The notes below the pieces were generated by a model that did no database searches, was not told where the DNA came from, and was given only the letters and a program-made list of their open reading frames with translations. A stretch of 64,000 bases of DNA, taken from the NCBI RefSeq assembly GCF_000334455.1, contig NZ_BANX01000020.1, positions 124,001 to 188,000 of the forward strand. Reading direction: 5' to 3'. Positions within the stretch are counted from its first letter, which is position 1. Every line of letters starts with the position of its first letter. Of this stretch, positions 27,047-36,833 are shown one piece after another. Made by a program: the position numbers and the translations under genes. This DNA is from Gordonia soli NBRC 108243 (lineage in GTDB: Bacteria; Actinomycetota; Actinomycetes; Mycobacteriales; Mycobacteriaceae).

Positions 27047-28354
27047 TCACTCCGTAGTCCGAGCCGACACGTCCTCGGTGCGGTCGGGGGTCACCGTTCC
27101 GCGCAGTCCACCGATCAGACGCATCGCGTGGTAGATCACCAGTGCGGCGAGCGCTCCGAGCGCGATGCCGCCGAAGTTGAGATCGCCGAGAACCCAGGTG
27201 AAGTCGGCGATGCCGATGACGAGCGGGATGGCCGCGGTGAACTGGTTGATCGGCTTCGCGAAGTCCACCTTGTTGCTCACCCAGATGTGCACACCGAGGA
27301 CGCCGACCAGCCCGTAGAGAGCAGTCGTCACACCACCGAGCACACCGGCCGGGATGGACGCGATCACCGCTCCGACCTTCGGCGACATGCTCAACACGAC
27401 TGCGGCGACACCGGCGACCCAGTACGCCGCCGTCGAGTAGACCTTGGTGGCGGCCATGACACCGATGTTCTCCGCGTAGGTGGTCGTCGCCGAACCACCG
27501 CCGCTGCCCGCGAGCACGGTCGCCAGACCGTCGGCGGCCAACGCCCGCCCGATGCGCTTGTCGTAGTCGATGCCCGTCATCGTGGTGATCGACTTGACGT
27601 GCCCGATGTTCTCGACCACCAGGACCAGGACCACCGGCAAGAACATCGGGATCACCGACAGGTGGAAGCTGGGGGCGTGGAAGTCGGGCAGCCCGACCCA
27701 CGAGGCGGCCCCGATCGCATCCGTGTCGACCTCACCACGGACCAGCGCGAGCAGATAACCGAGCACCACGCTGGCCACGATGGCCAGTCGACCGAGAAGC
27801 CCTCGGAAGAGGACGAGGCACAGGATCAGCAGGACCAGCACGACCGTCGCCGTGATCGCGTCCTTCTCGAAGTTCGTCTTGGCGGTCGGCGCCAGGTTGA
27901 GGCCGATGAGGGCGACGATCGTGCCGGTGACCACCGGCGGCATCAGCGCCTCTATCCAGCCCGTGCCGGCAACGTGCACGACGATGCCGATCACGATCAG
28001 CAATGCGCCCACGACCACGATGCCACCCAACGCCGCACCCTGACCGTTGGAGGCGGTCGCGGCGAGCACCGGGGCGATGATCGCGAAGCTCGATCCGAGG
28101 TAACTCGGCAGTCGGTTGCGGGTGATCAGCAGGAACAGGATGGTGCCGACACCCGAGAAGAGCAGCGTGGTCGACGGTGGGAAGCCGGTGAGCACCGGTA
28201 CCAGGAAGGTTGCCCCGAACATCGCCACCACATGCTGCAGCCCGATGCCGATGGTCCGCGGCCAGGTCAGGCGCTCACCGGGTGCGATGACCCCACCCGT
28301 CCCCACCGGCGTCCATCGGAACATCGATCCTGATTCCCGTTCCCGCGTCGTCAT
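27047..28354 (-). CDS. NCS2 (UraA-like) nucleobase:cation symporter
   Basis: A 435-residue uracil/xanthine permease family protein with about 14 membrane segments. Family motifs are present: GLQHVVAMFGATFLVP near the start, the substrate-site VVENIGHVKSITTMTG with its glutamate, and GSGGGSATTTYAENIGVMA, also with a conserved glutamate. These point to the UraA/pyrimidine branch more than the xanthine branch. It imports uracil or a related base with protons. The start at 28354 (MTTRERESG) is preferred over 28393. It is monocistronic, divergent from tRNA-Arg, and not adjacent to pyr genes. Confidence 0.87.
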   Translation of the reverse strand: MTTRERESGSMFRWTPVGTGGVIAPGERLTWPRTIGIGLQHVVAMFGATFLVPVLTGFPPSTTLLFSGVGTILFLLITRNRLPSYLGSSFAIIAPVLAATASNGQGAALGGIVVVGALLIVIGIVVHVAGTGWIEALMPPVVTGTIVALIGLNLAPTAKTNFEKDAITATVVLVLLILCLVLFRGLLGRLAIVASVVLGYLLALVRGEVDTDAIGAASWVGLPDFHAPSFHLSVIPMFLPVVLVLVVENIGHVKSITTMTGIDYDKRIGRALAADGLATVLAGSGGGSATTTYAENIGVMAATKVYSTAAYWVAGVAAVVLSMSPKVGAVIASIPAGVLGGVTTALYGLVGVLGVHIWVSNKVDFAKPINQFTAAIPLVIGIADFTWVLGDLNFGGIALGALAALVIYHAMRLIGGLRGTVTPDRTEDVSARTTE

Positions 28355-28429
28355 GGGGATCAGTGTGCGGCATGACCATTGGTCGTGCCGCACCTTGGGG
28401 CCCGAGAAGATCCCGGGGACTCGACGACG

Positions 28430-29428
28430 TCAGTCGCCCACCCCGCGCAGATCGACGATGCCGATCGCCGTCTCCTCGACGCCGCCGAGCGCGAGCACAC
28501 CGTCGTGTTCGGCGACGGCCGTCACCATCCGGTACCCGGGCGCGTCGGTCTGGAGATCGACCCGGACCTCCCCGTCGAAGTCGATCGCCAGCGCCCACGC
28601 CTGGTCGGGTGGCTTGGGGGTCAGCGCGTGCGGGAGGGCGTGGATCAGTCGCCGCATCCACGGTGGTCGAGGCGCGAGCCTGTCCAGCAACGCATTCCGC
28701 GGCGCCGCCATGCCGATCCAGACGAGACCGTCGGAGCCGACCGACATGTTGTCGGGGAACCCGGGCAGGTTCTCGACGACCCGGTCGGTGGAGCCGGCGC
28801 GAGGGCCCGACAGCCACCGACGGGTGACGCGATACGCACCGGTCTCCGCCACCAGCACATGGCTCTCGTCGGGCGCGAGGACCACACCGTTGGCGAACTG
28901 CAGGTCGTCGAGGAGCACCTCGACCTGCCCGTCGACCCCACAGCGCAGCAACCTGCCCGTGCCGCTGTGCTCCATGATGTCGCCGAGCCAGTCGTCGAGG
29001 CCGTATCGCTGCGTCGAGGTACTGAAGACGAACGATCCGTCCTGCGCCACCGCGACGTTGCTGGCGAAATGCACACGGCGACCACCGACCTCGCCGACCA
29101 GCAACTCGGGTTCGGACAGGCCTGCCCGCCATCGCAGCACGCCCCGGTCGTGGTCGCAGATGTACAACCAACCGTCGGGCCCTCGGTCGAGACCCAGCGG
29201 CCGACCACCGGTCGAGGTCAGCACCTCGACATCGGAGGTGTGCGGGTCCACCGCCAGGATCGCCCCGTCGTCGGTGCCCGTGAGAACACGCCCGTCGTCT
29301 GACCAGATCACGTCCTCGGGCCCGTGGCGACCGACCTCGACACGCCGTACCGCCGGCATCGGCGGATCACTCCGGGGGCGGGCGGCCCGTTCCGGCGGGG
29401 TGGGCGGATTCCATCGAACAGCGCGCAT
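28430..29428 (-). CDS. SMP-30/strictosidine synthase-like beta-propeller protein
   Basis: A ~332-residue six-bladed beta-propeller with repeated blade motifs: GPEDVIWSDDGRVLTGTDDGAI, RPLGLDRGPDGWLYICDHDRG, FASNVAVAQDGSFVFST, FANGVVLAPDESHVLVAE and GFPDNMSVGSDGLVWIGMA. The pattern matches the strictosidine synthase-like/gluconolactonase clan, where Glu, Asn and Asp in these loops bind a metal. It could be a lactonase or hydrolase; the substrate cannot be assigned. The start at 29428 (MRAVRW) was chosen; an upstream in-frame start at 29491 adds 21 Arg-rich residues. No signal peptide is present. Confidence 0.75.
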   Translation of the reverse strand: MRAVRWNPPTPPERAARPRSDPPMPAVRRVEVGRHGPEDVIWSDDGRVLTGTDDGAILAVDPHTSDVEVLTSTGGRPLGLDRGPDGWLYICDHDRGVLRWRAGLSEPELLVGEVGGRRVHFASNVAVAQDGSFVFSTSTQRYGLDDWLGDIMEHSGTGRLLRCGVDGQVEVLLDDLQFANGVVLAPDESHVLVAETGAYRVTRRWLSGPRAGSTDRVVENLPGFPDNMSVGSDGLVWIGMAAPRNALLDRLAPRPPWMRRLIHALPHALTPKPPDQAWALAIDFDGEVRVDLQTDAPGYRMVTAVAEHDGVLALGGVEETAIGIVDLRGVGD

Positions 29429-29510
29429 TCCCCGATCATGCCCGCGCTCGGATCGTCTCGGTCCGAAACGACCGGAGAGCAAGGTCACCACCCCGACAGC
29501 CCATCGTTGC

Positions 29511-29550
29511 TAGCCTCGGAGGTGATCGACGACGATCACCGGACGAGCGG
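29511..29550 (+). promoter_or_regulatory. SMR-gene leader: -10 element and ACGA-loop hairpins (guanidine-II-like)
   Basis: TAGCCT (29511-29516) predicts a transcript beginning near 29523. There an 8-bp perfect stem (GGTGATCG/CGATCACC, 29521-29540) closes an ACGA loop. A second ACGA (29543-29546) follows with a weak CCG/CGG stem. Two hairpins with ACGR loops before an SMR exporter gene are the hallmark of guanidine-II (mini-ykkC) riboswitches, but the second hairpin here is poor and the spacing short. Confidence 0.4.
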
Positions 29551-29593
29551 CACCGTACCCGGCCAGCGACAAGACGGAGCCAGGAGGTCCGTC

Positions 29594-29908
29594 ATGTCCT
29601 GGGTCGTACTCGTCATCTCCGGTGTGCTGGAAGCCGTCTGGGCCACCGCACTCGGTCGTTCCGAGGGCTTCTCCCGTCTCACTCCGTCAATCGTCTTCGG
29701 CGTCGCGCTCGTTGCGTCGATGGCCGGACTCGCCTACGCGATGCGGGATCTGCCGACCGGCACCGCCTACGCGGTCTGGGTGGGTATCGGCGCGGCGCTC
29801 ACTGTCACATATGCGATGGTCACCGGCACCGAAGCCGTCTCGCTGCTCAAGATCGGACTCATCCTCGTCATCGTCGGCGCGGTGGTCGGACTCAAACTGG
29901 CGCACTGA
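29594..29908 (+). CDS. Small multidrug resistance (SMR) family exporter, Gdx/SugE-like
   Basis: A 104-residue protein with four membrane helices. The first carries the essential glutamate in VISGVLEAVWATAL. The GVLEAVWATALGRSEGF pattern and GTAYAVWVGIGA fit the SugE/Gdx subgroup, which exports guanidinium, better than the EmrE drug exporters. It works as an antiparallel homodimer, exchanging substrate for protons. A perfect AGGAGG six bases before the ATG at 29594 fixes the start. A structured leader precedes it (see the adjacent entry). Confidence 0.9.
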   Translation: MSWVVLVISGVLEAVWATALGRSEGFSRLTPSIVFGVALVASMAGLAYAMRDLPTGTAYAVWVGIGAALTVTYAMVTGTEAVSLLKIGLILVIVGAVVGLKLAH

Positions 29909-29946
29909 TCTTCACCTCGGCTGGTGCCGGTGATTGACTGGTCGTC

Positions 29947-30375
29947 ATGTCCGCCACCGCCGCTCTGGCCACCGCTGTCGTCTTCCTCTGGCTGGGCATG
30001 GTGGTGTCCATCTCGTTCATGGAGGCACCGCTCAAGTTCCGCGCGCCCGGTGTGACCGTGCCCATCGGACTCGGGATCGGCCGACTCGTCTTCCGAGGGC
30101 TCAACGCGCTGGAGTCGGTGGCCGCGATTGCCCTGGTCGGCGCGGTGATCGTCGGGTCATGGCCGAGTACAACGGTTCTCGTGGCCACTGGAGTCGCCGT
30201 CGGTGTGCTCGCCGCGCAGTTGCTCCTCATCCGTCCGGTGTTGACCCGACGCTCCGATGCCGTGCTGGCTGGGACGGACGACGGGAAACGGAGTCGGGCA
30301 CACCTGGTGTACATCGCGGCCGAGGTCCTGAAGGTGGGCGCGCTGATCTGGGCCGGCGTCGCATTGTTGTCCTGA
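29947..30375 (+). CDS. Four-span membrane protein of unknown function
   Basis: A 142-residue protein with four predicted membrane helices (about residues 5-27, 52-70, 76-97 and 120-141). FMEAPLKFRAPGVTVPIGLGIGRLVFRGLNALE forms the loop after helix 1 and recalls DUF4149-like membrane proteins, though I cannot name a family with confidence. It starts 38 bases after the SMR gene in the same direction and may be cotranscribed. No catalytic residues are recognisable. Confidence 0.7.
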   Translation: MSATAALATAVVFLWLGMVVSISFMEAPLKFRAPGVTVPIGLGIGRLVFRGLNALESVAAIALVGAVIVGSWPSTTVLVATGVAVGVLAAQLLLIRPVLTRRSDAVLAGTDDGKRSRAHLVYIAAEVLKVGALIWAGVALLS

Positions 30376-30441
30376 CCAGTACGGTTCCGCTCTGACAGTC
30401 AACTGCCAGCGAAAGCCAAGGGCCTCACCAGTACCGGTCCA

Positions 30442-30486
30442 TAACTTCTGTGGAGTCGGCATCGACGCCGACCGATACACAGGAGG
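30442..30486 (+). promoter_or_regulatory. Predicted promoter, leader hairpin and perfect AGGAGG of the 38-residue ORF
   Basis: TAACTT (30442-30447) as -10 predicts a start near 30454. A perfect GTCGGC-ATCGAC-GCCGAC hairpin (30455-30472) would form the 5' end, followed by AGGAGG (30481-30486) seven bases from the TTG start. Upstream, two direct repeats beginning ACCAGTAC (30375-30388 and 30427-30440) could bind a regulator. Confidence 0.4.
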
Positions 30487-30493
30487 AATTCCC

Positions 30494-30610
30494 TTGCCAC
30501 AGCAGCCGAACCAGAACCGTCAGCAGCCCGGCGCCGCACCGCGTCAGCAGCGTCGCCGTCGCCGGGTGTGGCGCCCGCGCGAGCATCGCTGGGTCTGGGT
30601 CTGGAACTGA
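30494..30610 (+). CDS. 38-residue Arg/Gln/Trp-rich peptide, unknown
   Basis: A TTG-started ORF seven bases after a perfect AGGAGG. It starts MPQQPNQNRQQ, passes through a run of five arginines and ends RPREHRWVWVWN. The N-terminal half is Gln/Pro/Asn-rich and the C-terminal half strongly basic with four tryptophans. It stands alone between its own predicted promoter and a 17-bp hairpin terminator, as a ~215-base transcript. It is too short to be a domain of a known family I recognise. Possible roles are a leader peptide controlling the downstream ABC exporter, a nucleic-acid- or membrane-binding microprotein, or a peptide precursor. Translation is inferred only from the ribosome site. Confidence 0.55.
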   Translation: MPQQPNQNRQQPGAAPRQQRRRRRVWRPREHRWVWVWN

Positions 30611-30629
30611 TCACTCGCACCACACCCCC

Positions 30630-30666
30630 GACTGTTCCGGGGCCCGGGCCGGGCCCCGGAACAGTC
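30630..30666. terminator. 17-bp perfect hairpin after the 38-residue ORF
   Basis: GACTGTTCCGGGGCCCG pairs perfectly with its complement around a 3-base loop. It is 20 bases after the small ORF stop and 24 bases before the ABC exporter start, so it is either a terminator or an attenuator controlling readthrough into the exporter. Confidence 0.75.
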
Positions 30667-30690
30667 GTCTCCAGCGATACGAGAGCCCCG

Positions 30691-32469
30691 ATGACTGCGC
30701 CTGCCACCACCCCCATGACCTTCCTCGCCGCCTGGCGGCGGTTCCGCGTGCACCTGCAGGGTGAAGGCCGCCGCCTGGCCGTCGCCGCGGTTCTCCTGAT
30801 CGCCGCCGCGGCCGGTCAGATCGTCGCGGTCTTCGTGCTCGCCGACGTCATCGACGGAACTCTCGCCGCGCACGGCATCGCAGCCTTTGCCACCGTCGCC
30901 GCCACCTGGATCGGGATCACCGCTCTCTCCACCGGAGCCGACTATCTCGGACAGGTGACCGCGGTCGGCGTCTCCGAGCGTGTCGTCCTCCGACTACGCG
31001 ACAACCTCTTCCGGCATCTGCAGACACTGGCGCCCCTCACGCACCGCCGTTTCGGGGTCGGAGATCTCATCACTCGCTCCACCGGCGATCTGGAAGCAGT
31101 CGAGCATCTCATCGGCTCCGGATTGATGCAGCTGACGGTCGCGGCGTTGAGCACCATCGGTCTCGTGGCCGCCGCCCTCGTCATGAGTTGGCCGATGGCG
31201 GTCGTCGCTCTCTGCGCGGTGCCGATCCTGTGGGGCGTCTCCGCATTCTTCGGGCGCCGACAGTCGCGGGCCACTCGCGACGAGCGCGCAGCGATCAGTG
31301 ACATCTCGGTCGCCGTCGGCTCGGCCATCACCGGCCACGAGACGGCGGCCGCCTACAACCAGCAGCCCCGCGAGCGGGACCGACTCCATCGACACGGGGT
31401 GCGCTGGCTGGTGGCGCGACTCATGCAGACCCGGATCGAGGTGGGCTTCGGCTCGGTCCTGGGCCTCGCCGAGGTCGTCGTCACGCTGGCGATCGCCGTG
31501 ACCGGCGTCTGGCAGGTCCGTCAGGGCGCGCTCAGCGTCGGAGAACTGCTGGCCCTGACCGGCTATCTGGGCATGCTCTACCCGCGTATGCAGGAGATCG
31601 CCGATCTACGCCTCTCGGTCGCCTCGGCGTTGGTCAGCGCCGAGCGTCTGGCCGAGATCCTGGACAGCCCCACGTCGGACACCGACACCGAGGATGCTGT
31701 CGACCTCCTCCCCGGTCCCGGTCGAATCCACGTGCAGGAGGTCACCTTCCGGCGTGGGCAGACGACGATCCTCGATCGCGTGTCGCTCGACCTGAGGCCC
31801 GGTCGGGTCACGGCGCTCACCGGTCCGAGCGGCTCGGGCAAGTCGACGCTCGCGGCGTTGCTGACCGGCTTCGAGCACCCCGATGCGGGCGCGATCCACA
31901 TCGACGGCACCGACCTCGAGTCGGTGACGCGGACCTCGTTGCGCGATCAGGTGACCCTTCTGCCCCAATCCCCCACCATCGCAGCCATGACGATCGCCGA
32001 GGCGATCTCCTACGGGCGGCCCGAGGCGACCAGGGCGCAGGTCGAGGACGCCGCGCGCGCCGCCGACGCGCACGAGTTCGTCGCGGCACTCCCGGAGGGA
32101 TACGACACCCCGCTCAGCGACGACGGGCTGACCCTGTCGGGTGGTCAACGGCAGCGGCTCGCCATCGCCCGCGCGTTGCTGCGTGACTCCCCGATCGTCG
32201 TACTCGACGAGCCCACCGCCAACCTCGACGACGCGAGCGCGGCTCGTCTCATGTCCGCGATACGCGTGCGCTGTGCGGACCGCACCGTTCTGGTCATCAC
32301 ACACGATCGAACTGTCGCCGCAGGTGCCGACGACGTGTACGACCTCGTCGACGGGAGAGTTCACCGCGTGGCACCGGCTCCGCATCGCAACTCGTCGCCG
32401 GTGGCCGACACCACCATCCCGCACCACCGGTTCGCCGGCCGTTCGTTGTCCGCGGTGGGCCCGAACTGA
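30691..32469 (+). CDS. ABC exporter, fused membrane and ATPase domains
   Basis: A ~592-residue half-transporter with a six-helix exporter domain (residues ~20-310) and a C-terminal ATPase (~340-570): Walker A GPSGSGKST, Q loop LLPQSP, signature LSGGQRQRLAIARAL, Walker B PIVVLDEPTANLDD, H loop ITHD. It probably works as a homodimer, because no partner half is nearby. There is no peptidase domain, so it is not a PCAT-type bacteriocin processor. The substrate is unknown (lipid, drug or peptide). The ATG at 30691 is chosen; a second ATG at 30715 is possible. The preceding small ORF and hairpin could control it. Confidence 0.88.
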   Translation: MTAPATTPMTFLAAWRRFRVHLQGEGRRLAVAAVLLIAAAAGQIVAVFVLADVIDGTLAAHGIAAFATVAATWIGITALSTGADYLGQVTAVGVSERVVLRLRDNLFRHLQTLAPLTHRRFGVGDLITRSTGDLEAVEHLIGSGLMQLTVAALSTIGLVAAALVMSWPMAVVALCAVPILWGVSAFFGRRQSRATRDERAAISDISVAVGSAITGHETAAAYNQQPRERDRLHRHGVRWLVARLMQTRIEVGFGSVLGLAEVVVTLAIAVTGVWQVRQGALSVGELLALTGYLGMLYPRMQEIADLRLSVASALVSAERLAEILDSPTSDTDTEDAVDLLPGPGRIHVQEVTFRRGQTTILDRVSLDLRPGRVTALTGPSGSGKSTLAALLTGFEHPDAGAIHIDGTDLESVTRTSLRDQVTLLPQSPTIAAMTIAEAISYGRPEATRAQVEDAARAADAHEFVAALPEGYDTPLSDDGLTLSGGQRQRLAIARALLRDSPIVVLDEPTANLDDASAARLMSAIRVRCADRTVLVITHDRTVAAGADDVYDLVDGRVHRVAPAPHRNSSPVADTTIPHHRFAGRSLSAVGPN

Positions 32470-32487
32470 TGGTTACCCGTCGGGTCA

Positions 32488-32534
32488 TGCACAACTGAGT
32501 GCATATGCACACTGTTGCACTGTGCGCAGATGCA
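32488..32534. promoter_or_regulatory. Clustered TGCA sites before the padR gene
   Basis: Five TGCA motifs occur in 47 bases, including the perfect 12-bp palindrome GTGCATATGCAC (32499-32510) and an ATGCA...TGCAT arrangement, 17-63 bases before the padR start. PadR regulators bind such dyads and usually repress themselves, so this is the likely operator. Confidence 0.55.
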
Positions 32535-32550
32535 TTGGTATCGTCGCCGC

Positions 32551-35218
<2,668 letters not shown>

Positions 35219-35231
35219 CCGTCGATCTGCA

Positions 35232-35262
35232 GCAGTCGGTGTCGGTGGTCGACACCGACTGC
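35232..35262. terminator. 13-bp perfect hairpin after fadH
   Basis: GCAGTCGGTGTCG pairs with its exact complement around GTGGT, 14 bases after the fadH stop. Confidence 0.75.
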
Positions 35263-35360
35263 CTGGTGTTCGCCCGCCCCTTGTCGGTTCGACGGCGGAA
35301 GGGGACAATTCTCTGGTCTCGTCGAGCGCCGATGCACGGGCATCGGGTGAGGAGCGAAGC

Positions 35361-35867
35361 ATGGTCTCGCCGTATCCCGATGTCCGCTGGGGCAACGAGT
35401 CGAATCCGCTGCGTCGCGGGGCAGTCGCCTTTGCGAGGACACCGATCGGCTCGTGGACCCTTCGCCACACCGCCGGACTCGACCGGGCGTTGCTGCGTGC
35501 CTCCCGCGGCCGCCTGACCGTTCTCGGTCCGATCGGCGCACCGACGGTGCTGGTCACGACCATCGGACGACACTCCGGCGAACGTCGGACGTCCCCGCTG
35601 CTCTACCACCGCGAGGACCCCGACATCTTCGTCGTGGGATCGAACTTCGGCCAGGGCCACCATCCGGCCTGGACGTGGAACCTTCTGTCCGACAGCCGAT
35701 GCTGGGTCACCATCGGCGCCGTCGAGATCGCGTCACGCGCGAAATTGCTCGACGGCGCCGAACGCGAGCGGGTCTATGGGGCATTCGAGGAACTGGTGGA
35801 CGTGTACACCACGTATCGGGGACGCACCGACCGGGAGATCCGCGTCTTCCGTCTGACCGCCGACTGA
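35361..35867 (+). CDS. Deazaflavin-dependent nitroreductase family (Ddn-like) protein
   Basis: A 168-residue split-barrel protein of the F420-dependent Ddn family. RLTVLGPIGAPTVLVTTIGRHSGERRTSPLLYH holds the cofactor-binding GRHSGxxRxxPL motif, and FVVGSNFGQGHHPAWTWNLLSD the usual phosphate/deazaflavin contact. Such enzymes use reduced F420 to reduce quinones, nitro compounds or mycotoxins. GAGGAG seven bases upstream supports the ATG at 35361. It is 23 bases before cmrA, which however has its own -10 element. Confidence 0.87.
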   Translation: MVSPYPDVRWGNESNPLRRGAVAFARTPIGSWTLRHTAGLDRALLRASRGRLTVLGPIGAPTVLVTTIGRHSGERRTSPLLYHREDPDIFVVGSNFGQGHHPAWTWNLLSDSRCWVTIGAVEIASRAKLLDGAERERVYGAFEELVDVYTTYRGRTDREIRVFRLTAD

Positions 35868-35878
35868 TCCACCCCCGC

Positions 35879-35884
35879 TACGAT
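35879..35884 (+). promoter_or_regulatory. -10 element (TACGAT) of leaderless cmrA
   Basis: TACGAT ends exactly 6 bases before the cmrA ATG at 35891; no ribosome site intervenes. Confidence 0.5.
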
Positions 35885-35890
35885 CGGGGC

Positions 35891-36697
35891 ATGCCAGTAC
35901 CCGCGCCGTCCGAATCCTCCCGCGCCGTCGTCACCGGCGCCTCCTCCGGCATCGGGATGGCCCTGGCGCGGACCCTGGCCGCACGGGGACACTCGCTGAT
36001 CCTGGTGGCCCGCCGCGGCGAGATCCTCGAAGAGCTGGCCCAAGAACTGCGCGGTCGGCACCGCGTCACCGCAGAGGTCCGGGCGGTCGATCTCTCCGAG
36101 CCCACCGACGTCGAGGTCCTGGCCGCCGAGCTGGCCGACCGGGAGATCTCGATCCTGTGCAACAACGCCGGCATCGCCACCTTCGGCCCGGTGGCCGAAC
36201 TCGACTCCGACTACGAGCGCGCGCAGGTCCGACTCAACGTGACCGCGGTCCACGACCTCACCCTCGCGGTGCTCCCCCAGATGGTCGCGCGCCGGTCCGG
36301 CGGGATCCTGATGGTCGGGTCGGCAGCCGGGAACATGCCGATCCCCAACAACGCGACCTATGCCGCGACCAAGGCCTTCGTCAACACCTTCAGCGAGTCA
36401 CTGCGCGGCGAGGTGTCCGGCCAGGGAGTGCACATCACCCTGCTGGCGCCCGGGCCGGTACGCACCGAGACCCCGGCTCCCGAGGACCAGTCGATCGTCG
36501 ACAAGATGGTCCCCGACTTCCTCTGGCACTCCAGCGAGAAGGTGGCCGAGATGAGCCTCGACGCGTTGGCGCACAACAAGATGCGGGTCGTCCCCGGCGC
36601 GATGTCCAAGGCGATGTCGGTGGCCGGCGGGTACAGCCCGCGTGCCGTGGTCGCCCCGATCGTCGGCGGCTTCTATCGCAAACTCGGCGGCGAGTGA
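35891..36697 (+). CDS. cmrA: Mycolate reductase CmrA (short-chain dehydrogenase)
   Basis: A 268-residue SDR. The NADP site is TGASSGIGMALA, followed by a basic LVARRGE that selects NADPH. Then come NNAGIATFGPV, the catalytic serine in GSAAGN and the Tyr-Lys pair in ATYAATKAF. It closely follows Rv2509, which reduces the 3-oxo group of newly condensed mycolates (C. glutamicum CmrA). The C-terminal MRVVPGAMSKAMSVAGGYSPRAVVAPIVGGFYRKLGGE is characteristic. This supports a mycolic-acid envelope for the host. It is followed on the other strand by the Rv2510c homologue, as in mycobacteria. Confidence 0.93.
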   Translation: MPVPAPSESSRAVVTGASSGIGMALARTLAARGHSLILVARRGEILEELAQELRGRHRVTAEVRAVDLSEPTDVEVLAAELADREISILCNNAGIATFGPVAELDSDYERAQVRLNVTAVHDLTLAVLPQMVARRSGGILMVGSAAGNMPIPNNATYAATKAFVNTFSESLRGEVSGQGVHITLLAPGPVRTETPAPEDQSIVDKMVPDFLWHSSEKVAEMSLDALAHNKMRVVPGAMSKAMSVAGGYSPRAVVAPIVGGFYRKLGGE

Positions 36698-36740
36698 CCA
36701 TCCAGCGCGGTCACCGACCCCCTGCCGGCGTAGGCCGAGT

Positions 36741-36789
36741 CCGTACTTGACGCCATACCCGTACTCGACGCCATGTCCGTCCTGACGCC
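36741..36789. repeat. 18-bp tandem repeat, 2.7 copies
   Basis: Units CCGTACTTGACGCCATAC, CCGTACTCGACGCCATGT and a shortened CCGTCCTGACGCC lie head to tail between cmrA and the convergent HerA-like gene. They are non-coding, with no known function. Confidence 0.7.
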
Positions 36790-36833
36790 GAGTCCCACGC
36801 GCACCGCGGCCAGAACTAGACGCAGCCGCAGGC

